In this document: piece after piece, positions 1 to 5,345 of the stretch
How positions within the stretch are numbered: the stretch's first letter is position 1
How the letters are laid out: each line of letters opens with the position of its first letter
NCBI GenBank assembly: GCA_937897005.1
Contig: CALCOQ010000051.1
Span: 1 to 6,169 of the forward strand
DNA length: 6,169 nt
Direction: 5' to 3'
Source: an uncultured euryarchaeote
GTDB lineage: Archaea > Thermoplasmatota > Poseidoniia > Poseidoniales > Poseidoniaceae
Notes under the pieces: generated by a model
Told to the model about the DNA's origin: nothing
The model's input: the letters and a program-made list of their open reading frames with translations, nothing else
Database searches by the model: none
Program-made: the position numbers and the translations under genes

Positions 1-1360
1 TACTCGATTGAATTGCATGGACATATTTCGCATCATGGGTTCCAAGATTGATGAATGAGATGTTGAGGTTTCCGGTTTCACCAGGCAGCCAATTGTAGTA
101 GAGATTTGTGTTATCCGTATAGGTTCCATTGAAAATCTGGGTCACGTTGACAACCAGCGTTGATGACCAAGTCAGATTACCCTGCGTACTCGCTGCCTTG
201 AGGCTCAGACCTTGATAGATTGGGGCAATACCACCCGGAACTGTGATTCGCAAAGTCCGGGTTCTGGTCTCTCCAGGAGTCATGCTGAGGAGTTGGTCAT
301 CCAACCATCTAACCTGCCAACCACTTGGAATGGCTCTTGCAGTCGAACGCCCCATCGAAGTACCATTTCCGGATCCATTTCCCGTGCCATTGGAAGGCGT
401 CGTGATACATTCATCCCCACTGTGAAGACATATCACGATATCCATGGTTGCAATCACGCTGGAATTCCACGTCAGGTTAGCCGCCAACGAAACATTACCG
501 ATATCGCTTGCATTCCAAGACTCGTTGACCGTCAGAGAGGTGTTGGATTGATTCACGATCTGAGAATCGCTCCAAACCACAGTTCCATTGCCGGGGTATG
601 TAGCGGTCAGATCAAATCCATAGGCAATTTCAGGAGTCAGATTGGCGACATCCACCGAAATCGAAAGATTCCCCGAACTGGTGTTGTGCTTGCTGTCATT
701 GGCAGGAGAAACGATGGTCAGACTCTCATTTCCGCTTGGCTGAGGTGCCTGATTCCAATTCGCCCACCAAGCCACCAAATCCGGCTCTTGGTCGACATCG
801 AGGATGATGGAATCGATGACATTTCCCTCATTGGTCACCTCGATGTCAACATCGAGCGAACTTCCTGGCGCCATTGATATCAATCCATCATCACCCACAG
901 CGCCGCTGTCAATACTGGCCCCATATGTGGGCAAGACTGTCAGATAGACGGTGATGCTGCTGGATTCACTGCTGTCACTCTCATTGACGTGAATGACAAT
1001 ACTGCCACTATCAGCAATTGCAGCATCAATGGCCAATCTCACTATTATTGTGGTGTCTTCAGAAAAGGTGGGCAGTACATCCTCAACCAACTCTTCAGCG
1101 GCTATCACGCTCCATGACGGGACAAGTCCTGCATCATCCACAGTGATGTTATAATCCTCTATACTGGAACCATTATTGTCAATGCTCAAGGTCACATTCA
1201 TGGAATCTCCAGGCGATAACTGAACGTGCACGACATCTACCGAGAGCACAATCGCCGTCGATGCAGATGCAGGTGAAACGAACATTGGGGCGAAAGATGC
1301 ACTCAACATCAATGCCACCCACAGGGTGGCAGTTCGTGCTGCACTTCCTGCTCTAATCAC
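1..1360 (-). CDS. Large secreted surface protein with Ig/NEW3-like repeats, N-terminal part only
   Basis: The minus frame is open from 1360 to the left edge (453 codons, C-terminus missing). The preferred GTG start gives a classical Sec signal peptide: basic MIRAGSAAR, hydrophobic core at residues 11-29, and cleavage after an A-S-A motif near residue 33. The mature part is beta-rich. Residues about 37-143 resemble a NEW3/CARDB-like unit (SPGDSMNVTLSIDNNG, then a W-S-V segment and a second strand set). A second unit starts near 144 (MAPGSSLDVDIEVTNEGN) and seems to resume at 345-410 (GWQVRW, then TPGETRTRTLRITVPGG). A further unit begins near 425 (LPGETGNLNISFINLG). Between the halves of the second unit is a possible inserted Ig-like domain (about 212-323) and a G/N-rich linker at 323-334. 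I count 24 N-x-S/T sequons. C311 and C318 are the only mature cysteines and could form a disulfide. It probably sits outside the membrane. Specific function unknown. In-frame ATGs at 1438 and 1477 are alternative starts. Confidence 0.85.
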   Translation of the reverse strand, partial: MIRAGSAARTATLWVALMLSASFAPMFVSPASASTAIVLSVDVVHVQLSPGDSMNVTLSIDNNGSSIEDYNITVDDAGLVPSWSVIAAEELVEDVLPTFSEDTTIIVRLAIDAAIADSGSIVIHVNESDSSESSSITVYLTVLPTYGASIDSGAVGDDGLISMAPGSSLDVDIEVTNEGNVIDSIILDVDQEPDLVAWWANWNQAPQPSGNESLTIVSPANDSKHNTSSGNLSISVDVANLTPEIAYGFDLTATYPGNGTVVWSDSQIVNQSNTSLTVNESWNASDIGNVSLAANLTWNSSVIATMDIVICLHSGDECITTPSNGTGNGSGNGTSMGRSTARAIPSGWQVRWLDDQLLSMTPGETRTRTLRITVPGGIAPIYQGLSLKAASTQGNLTWSSTLVVNVTQIFNGTYTDNTNLYYNWLPGETGNLNISFINLGTHDAKYVHAIQSS

Positions 1361-1475
1361 GCAACGCCGACCTGAAGCACCCGTATAAGTCACTTGGGAC
1401 AAAGATTCACTGACAGTGGTCTCCACAACAATGAACATGCGAGGTTTCAAGGCAGGGATATGACGGCCACCAAAC
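1361..1475. promoter_or_regulatory. Divergent intergenic region between surface-protein gene and aspS
   Basis: This is a 115-base gap if the minus-strand gene starts at GTG 1360. The gap is 37 bases if it starts at ATG 1438, and the two genes overlap by two bases if it starts at ATG 1477, because the CATG at 1475-1478 provides an ATG on both strands. It must carry promoters for both directions. The minus direction has a TATA-like box. The plus direction has no clear SD and no convincing TATA box at the leaderless distance from the aspS ATG; the only candidate is a weak TTTCAA at 1445-1450. Confidence 0.5.
1383..1389 (-). promoter_or_regulatory. TATA-like box for the surface-protein gene
   Basis: The minus strand reads CTTATAC here. 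The first T of TATA lies 27 bases before the GTG at 1360, the distance expected between an archaeal TATA box and a transcription start. A transcript starting at that GTG would be leaderless, consistent with the absence of an SD before it. A matching BRE is not obvious. The spacing is the main argument and no transcription data are available. Confidence 0.4.
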
Positions 1476-2882
1476 ATGGGAGACACCACATGGTATCCAA
1501 CCGCGTATCGCAGCCACACTTTGGGACAGATACAAAGCACTGGTGCGGAATTGGTTGACGAAGAAGTCACCATATGTGGCTTTGCTGAAGCCATTCGTGG
1601 AAAAGGTAAGATCTGCTTTCTCGACCTCAGGGATGGCACTGGACGATGTCAGGTATTCCTCAAGCAGGGCAATGTAGAGGATGAAACCCTTGCAGAAGTA
1701 CAGAATACTAGTAGGGAATCAACCATCCAATTCACTGGAATCGTGGCCCAGAAACGTGCTGCCAAGGTCGCTGAAGGTGAAGCGGAACCGAAACCGGAAT
1801 TCGAGGTCGTTGCCAGTTCCGCAACCATTCTTTCTGCTGCCGAAACACCATTGCCTCTGGGTGTCACTGATACCGTCCATGTAGAGTTGGATACTCGTCT
1901 TGACAATCGCTATCTTGACCTGCGCAGAAAACATGTCAACGCCATCTTCAACCTGCGCAGTAAGATTCTCCAATATGGCCGTGAACATCTTATCAGTGAG
2001 GGGTTCAAGGAGATCAACAGTCCAAAGATCATCGCCGCAGCAGCAGAAGGTGGAACCAATCTATTTCCGATTAAATATTTCGATAGAGATGCCTACCTCT
2101 CACAAAGCCCTCAACTCTACAAACAACTCGCTGTCCTTGGCGGTCTGGAAAGAGTCTTTGAGATAGGCCCAGCATTCAGAGCAGAGAAGCATGATACCTA
2201 CAGGCACCTCAACGAATTCGTCTCCTTTGATATCGAGATGTCATGGGCAGATGATGAAGACGTGATGGGGGTCCAAGAACGAATGATACAACACATCTGG
2301 AGCAATGTGGCGAGTGATGATATGAATCTCATCGCGGCTATCAATGAATTCCGTTCCACTCAGGGTCTGGACGATATCACGGTAGAGATACCATCAATCC
2401 CGTTTCCCAGAATAGAATACAGTGATGCCATCGAGATGATCAAGGCTGCAGGACAGGACATCGTGTGGGGTGATGATATCGAGGCGCATCACGCGGATAT
2501 CATTGCTGAAAAACATCCAGGCTTCCATTTCATTCCTCGTTGGCCGATGTCGATGAAACCTTTCTACATCTATCATGACAAAACGGAGATTGCAGCCGAT
2601 GGAGGGCAATTATCGCGTGGCTTTGACTTGAATTATGGAAGAGATGAAATGACCAGTGGCGGACAACGTGAACACCGAACTGACGTACTGACACAGAATC
2701 TTGTGGATATGGAACTGGACCCAGTGGACTTCGATTTCTACATCGATGGATTTCGTTTCGGAGCCCCACCTCATGCAGGCTGGGGATTGGGTGTAGCGCG
2801 ACTCACAATGGTGTTGACAGGCAGTCGAAACGTGCGTGAAACCGTACTCTTCCCGAGGGACAGAAGGCGCTGTACACCCTGA
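1476..2882 (+). CDS. aspS: Aspartyl-tRNA synthetase, archaeal type (class IIb)
   Basis: It charges tRNA with aspartate in the cytoplasm. The protein is 468 residues, slightly longer than the roughly 430-440 usual for archaeal enzymes, and ends in the family C-terminus (LFPRDRRRCTP). The N-terminal OB-fold anticodon-binding domain covers about 11-120 and carries a charged insertion near 93-106 (AKVAEGEAEPKP). The catalytic domain follows: DTRLDNRYLDLR at 139-150, motif 1 around FKEINSPKII (177-186), the Asp-enzyme signature QSPQLYKQ (210-217), motif 2 FRAE (234-237) with R243, GGQREH (395-400), and motif 3 GWGLGVARL (435-443) with ATP-contacting Arg442. The bacterial GAD domain is absent. The acidic residue normally preceding the motif 3 Arg is Ala441. 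ATG 1476 is the only usable start: an in-frame TGA lies just upstream, and the YRSHTLGQI segment aligns with the family start about 10 residues in. No SD is seen. Whether it also mischarges tRNA-Asn cannot be decided from the sequence. Confidence 0.97.
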   Translation: MGDTTWYPTAYRSHTLGQIQSTGAELVDEEVTICGFAEAIRGKGKICFLDLRDGTGRCQVFLKQGNVEDETLAEVQNTSRESTIQFTGIVAQKRAAKVAEGEAEPKPEFEVVASSATILSAAETPLPLGVTDTVHVELDTRLDNRYLDLRRKHVNAIFNLRSKILQYGREHLISEGFKEINSPKIIAAAAEGGTNLFPIKYFDRDAYLSQSPQLYKQLAVLGGLERVFEIGPAFRAEKHDTYRHLNEFVSFDIEMSWADDEDVMGVQERMIQHIWSNVASDDMNLIAAINEFRSTQGLDDITVEIPSIPFPRIEYSDAIEMIKAAGQDIVWGDDIEAHHADIIAEKHPGFHFIPRWPMSMKPFYIYHDKTEIAADGGQLSRGFDLNYGRDEMTSGGQREHRTDVLTQNLVDMELDPVDFDFYIDGFRFGAPPHAGWGLGVARLTMVLTGSRNVRETVLFPRDRRRCTP

Positions 2883-2917
2883 CCGAAAAGAACGGGTATC
2901 TCTGCCTCCTCCGAGAG

Positions 2918-3643
2918 ATGATGGAAATGCCGATATTTGCCTTCCTGTTGTTGAAGGAACACCCATATGGGCGTGAGATGCTGAAGCAGATCATGTCCGA
3001 AGGATTCGTACCAAACATCATCATCACTGAAGATTCGAAGATAGGAGATGAAGAAAGAGAAAAATTCCTCGAACGGATTGAAGGGAATCCAATAGCTCCC
3101 ACTGTTGAGGAACAGATATCTGGCTTGGATATTCCTCATGTGGAAGTGCCGATTCACAATTCGGAAGAGGTCATGCCGCATATCGAGGGAATGGAACTCG
3201 ACCTCATCGTTTTCGGCGGTACAAGAATCATCAGAGGAGACATCCTTGAGACTGCCAAAGATGGTGTCATCAATTCACACCCAGGACTTCTGCCGGATTG
3301 TAGAGGCTCGGCTTCACCCGCCTGGTCGGTCTTCCACGACATCCCGATCGGCTCCTCAACCCACTTCTGCGACAATGGCATCGATACTGGAGAACTTCTG
3401 CTGCGCCGAGAGATTGCGGTGAAGAGGGGGATGACCTATGAGGACCTGTGCTATGAGACACTGGTTCTTGCCGGAGTACTGATGAAAGAGGCATTGATGG
3501 CATATGTAGCTGAAGAATGGGATGATATGCGTAGACCCCAAGGGAGTGGAGAGCATCCAACTTTCCGGAACGCTCCCGAAGATGTATTACAGGTGGTCCA
3601 CCAGAAACTATCAGAGCAGACGTATGCGCACTATGTAGATTGA
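2918..3643 (+). CDS. Stand-alone formyltransferase-domain protein
   Basis: This 241-residue protein has the formyltransferase fold shared by PurN, Fmt and sugar N-formyltransferases, which move a formyl group from 10-formyl-tetrahydrofolate or hydrolyse it. The catalytic triad is visible: Asn119 and His121 in INSHPGLLP, and Asp156 in NGIDTGEL, with spacing close to that of PurN. The loop LLPDCRG (124-130) matches the LLPxxRG loop of the family. The N-terminal strand and helix (PIFAFLLLKEHPYGREM) replace the usual glycine-rich opening. Fmt's C-terminal OB domain is missing; the tail after about 205 is short and polar. ATG 2918 is first in a cluster (2918, 2921, 2927). The frame is open upstream to 2840 without another ATG, and no strong SD is seen. 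It lies 35 bases after aspS and is probably co-transcribed. Archaea do not formylate initiator Met-tRNA, so Fmt is an unlikely role. The acceptor is unknown; an amino-sugar or a small metabolite is possible. Confidence 0.85.
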   Translation: MMEMPIFAFLLLKEHPYGREMLKQIMSEGFVPNIIITEDSKIGDEEREKFLERIEGNPIAPTVEEQISGLDIPHVEVPIHNSEEVMPHIEGMELDLIVFGGTRIIRGDILETAKDGVINSHPGLLPDCRGSASPAWSVFHDIPIGSSTHFCDNGIDTGELLLRREIAVKRGMTYEDLCYETLVLAGVLMKEALMAYVAEEWDDMRRPQGSGEHPTFRNAPEDVLQVVHQKLSEQTYAHYVD

Positions 3644-3677
3644 ATGAAAAGTAATTGGTGAAATCAATAATGCTATT

Positions 3678-3682
3678 GGAGG
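3678..3682 (+). promoter_or_regulatory. Shine-Dalgarno site of the SDR gene
   Basis: GGAGG is followed by an 8-base spacer to ATG 3691. It fixes the start at MNKKESP rather than at the later in-frame Met13 or Met16. It is the strongest ribosome binding site in the window, and aspS and the formyltransferase gene upstream have no comparable site. Confidence 0.8.
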
Positions 3683-3690
3683 ATTGAAGT

Positions 3691-4488
3691 ATGAACAAGA
3701 AAGAATCTCCATTCTCCACCAGCGCCATGAGCGGCATGAGAGCACTGGTCTGTGGAGCATCAAAAGGAATTGGCAGGGCAACTGCTGAAGCCTTTGCAGC
3801 CGCAGGTGCTGAAGTCATTGTTTGCAGCCGAGATGAAGAAGCATTGAACAAACTATGCGATTCACTACCGGGACAGGGACATTCAGTCATCGCCCTTGAT
3901 CTGGAGAATACCAAGGAAGTGCAGAATTCCGTCTCTAGAATTCTCGAAGCAGGACCAATCCATGTTCTGGTGAACAATTCTGCTGGACCTCCGGGGGGGC
4001 CTCTTCTGGGCACAGAGGTGGAGGAATTCGAAGCACCCTTCAAACGTCATCTACACGCTGCTCATACCTTGACGAAGGCACTGATTCCAGGAATGGTTGA
4101 GGCTGGCATCGGTCGTATCGTCAATATCATCTCAACCTCGGTGAGAGAACCTATCCCAAATATAGGATTATCCAATACTCTCAGAGGGGCAATGGCCTCA
4201 TGGGCCAAATCATTGTCACGGGAATTACCCGAGTGCATCACCATCAACAACATACTCCCCGGATTCACAGATACAGACAGACTCTCATCTCTAGCGGGTT
4301 CAATCAGTGAAAAAACGGGTAGAACCGTTAAGGATATCCACTCAACATGGCTTGGCGAAGTCCCGATTGGACGATTGATTCAACCTGCTGAGACTGCAGA
4401 TGCGATTCTCTTCTTATGCCTACCCAGCAGTGGTGGTATCCGTGGTATCAGCCTCGCTGTTGATGGCGGTAGAATGCGCTCTATCTGA
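3691..4488 (+). CDS. SDR-fold protein with degenerate catalytic tetrad (BKR-like)
   Basis: The 265-residue Rossmann protein belongs to the short-chain dehydrogenase/reductase superfamily. It has the cofactor loop CGASKGIG (21-28), Arg47 after beta-2 (a possible NADP preference), an NNSAG motif (95-99), ILPGFTDTDR (188-197) and the C-terminal VDGG (257-260). By eye alignment, the catalytic Tyr and Lys of YxxxK become Ser161 and Arg165 in LSNTLRGAM, and the tetrad Asn appears to be His120. The active-site Ser is retained in IISTS (Ser148 or Ser150). This LSN..R pattern resembles a known subgroup annotated as beta-ketoacyl reductase-like but lacking the standard tetrad. The reaction is therefore unknown, and it may be a non-catalytic nucleotide-binding protein. 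Seven consecutive G at 3993-3999 are in frame (PPGGP). It is the first gene of a tight three-gene set, 47 bases after the formyltransferase gene. Confidence 0.9.
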   Translation: MNKKESPFSTSAMSGMRALVCGASKGIGRATAEAFAAAGAEVIVCSRDEEALNKLCDSLPGQGHSVIALDLENTKEVQNSVSRILEAGPIHVLVNNSAGPPGGPLLGTEVEEFEAPFKRHLHAAHTLTKALIPGMVEAGIGRIVNIISTSVREPIPNIGLSNTLRGAMASWAKSLSRELPECITINNILPGFTDTDRLSSLAGSISEKTGRTVKDIHSTWLGEVPIGRLIQPAETADAILFLCLPSSGGIRGISLAVDGGRMRSI

Positions 4489-4492
4489 GGTG
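4487..4492 (+). promoter_or_regulatory. Shine-Dalgarno site overlapping the SDR stop codon
   Basis: GAGGTG matches the anti-SD of archaeal 16S rRNA and lies 5 bases before ATG 4498. Its first two bases are the last two of the SDR TGA stop (4486-4488), so termination and re-initiation probably occur at the same place. Confidence 0.7.
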
Positions 4493-4497
4493 CTGGA

Positions 4498-4848
4498 ATG
4501 GAAGAACCAACGATGGAGATACTTCGTTCAAGATTGATGCTGGCACAGTCAACCCACAACCAGTCGGATGAGATGACTGTATTGGCGGATGTCGCTCATC
4601 GTCTACTCAAGGAGGGACATATCGATGAAGCGCGAAACATGTTGGAATTGAGTCTTGACATCGCCCGTTCACTGGATGATGATGTGGGCCTGATCGTTGC
4701 TCATTGGGGACTCGCTGATACTGCACATATCGAAGGAGACGAGGGTGAGGAATTATTGCATCTTTCACAGGTTGTTGCAGCCCATCTTCAAGCTGACATG
4801 AGGCTGCCAGAACAACTTACTGAACGACTCTCCATACTGACAGGGTGA
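4498..4848 (+). CDS. Small TPR-like helical protein, function unknown
   Basis: This is a 116-residue soluble, acidic, all-helical protein with no signal peptide or membrane segment. Two helical-hairpin units look TPR-like: about 26-59 (ADVAHRLLKEGHIDEARNML, then a second helix LSLDIARSL) and about 63-97 (GLIVAHWGLADTAHIEGDEG, then LLHLSQVVAAHL). The small residues and glycine turns sit at TPR-like positions, but there are no catalytic motifs. Such proteins usually serve as protein-binding adaptors; the partner is not visible. It starts 9 bases after the SDR gene and ends 4 bases before the GtrA-like gene, so the three products are probably made together. I do not recognise a named family. Confidence 0.75.
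   Translation: MEEPTMEILRSRLMLAQSTHNQSDEMTVLADVAHRLLKEGHIDEARNMLELSLDIARSLDDDVGLIVAHWGLADTAHIEGDEGEELLHLSQVVAAHLQADMRLPEQLTERLSILTG
4844..4848 (+). promoter_or_regulatory. Shine-Dalgarno site overlapping the TPR-like gene stop codon
   Basis: GGTGA contains the TGA stop of the preceding gene (4846-4848) and lies 4 bases before ATG 4853. The spacing is slightly short but fits coupled translation, as at the previous junction. Confidence 0.6.
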
Positions 4849-4852
4849 AGGT

Positions 4853-5278
4853 ATGAACACACAGGAACAGACTCTCATCGAATTTCCTGAATTACGTCGA
4901 TTCATGCTCATTGGAGGCTTGAATGTAGCGATTTTCTATGGACTCTATGAAGGCATGTACTACCTTTCTGCAGGCTTGGAACACCGAGCGGCAATGAGTT
5001 GGATAATCGCCTATTCAATGGGTTCGATAGTAGCACATACAACTCACCGTCTTTTCACATTCCGTTCCTCAGTCCCTATCGAGCACAGCCTCCCTACCGC
5101 CGTTGCAATCTATGGATCGACCCTGATTCTCTCAACCTTCTCAGAAGTGGTTCTTATCGAGATCCTGGGGTGGCATCATCGACTAGCATGGCTCTTCAAT
5201 GCCAGTATCTTCGGTATTCTGATCTACATCTTACTCAGACACTTTGCTTTCCCTACCAGATTATCTGAAGATGAATGA
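4853..5278 (+). CDS. GtrA-like four-helix membrane protein
   Basis: The 141-residue protein matches the GtrA-like family (PF04138) in size and layout. It has a short N-terminal segment ending in ELRRF, then four hydrophobic helices at about 17-38, 47-65, 82-105 and 111-133. The family's conserved pattern after helix 2, an R-x-F-T-F motif (HRLFTFRS, 65-72), is present. Family members sit in the cytoplasmic membrane and are linked to moving or using polyprenyl-phosphate-linked sugars for glycosylation of cell-surface polymers, usually beside a glycosyltransferase. No glycosyltransferase is seen in this window. The start is set by the GGTGA site 4 bases upstream. It is the last gene of the tight SDR/TPR-like/GtrA-like set. 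Substrate unknown. Confidence 0.88.
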   Translation: MNTQEQTLIEFPELRRFMLIGGLNVAIFYGLYEGMYYLSAGLEHRAAMSWIIAYSMGSIVAHTTHRLFTFRSSVPIEHSLPTAVAIYGSTLILSTFSEVVLIEILGWHHRLAWLFNASIFGILIYILLRHFAFPTRLSEDE

Positions 5279-5345
5279 ATCAAGCCTCCAAATTTCCATG
5301 CTGGGCTGATGCGAGGTCTTTTCATCAATATCCTGTGGCAACACC
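5279..5345. other. Short intergenic gap before the M28 peptidase gene
   Basis: This 67-base gap is the longest between plus-strand genes. It has no SD before ATG 5346, so the downstream gene could be leaderless or poorly initiated. A T-rich stretch at 5317-5325 (TCTTTTCAT) lies 21-29 bases before the ATG, a weak candidate for a TATA region. An imperfect hairpin, AAGCCTC (5282-5288) against GAGGTCTT (5313-5320) with one bulge and a 24-base loop, is marginal. Neither is strong enough to call as a promoter or terminator. Confidence 0.35.

Noticed and set aside
212..877. Plus-strand 221-codon open frame opposite the surface-protein gene
   Set aside because: Its translation is low in hydrophobic pattern and rich in R, S, I and H, with no recognisable motif. 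The opposite strand encodes a coherent secreted beta-sandwich protein continuous over the whole interval, so this is a shadow.
2840..2917. Formyltransferase frame extending upstream into the end of aspS
   Set aside because: The frame is open and reads protein-like, but it has no ATG or GTG start before 2918, and the first beta-strand of the fold begins right after the ATG cluster.
2610..3181. Several overlapping minus-strand open frames near the end of aspS
   Set aside because: They lie opposite conserved aspS motif 3 and the formyltransferase N-terminus, have no plausible start signals and contain no recognisable motif.
3993..3999. Run of seven G as a possible frameshift or slippage site in the SDR gene
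   Set aside because: The reading frame is intact on both sides and gives the expected NNSAGPPGGP region, so neither an error nor programmed slippage is needed.
3270..4043. Minus-strand 257-codon open frame across the formyltransferase/SDR junction
   Set aside because: It spans two well-supported plus-strand genes with intact catalytic or fold motifs, and its translation shows no domain.
5282..5322. Imperfect hairpin followed by four T as a terminator after the GtrA-like gene
   Set aside because: The stem is only 7 pairs with a bulge, the loop is 24 bases and the T tract is short. Archaeal termination usually depends on longer T tracts.
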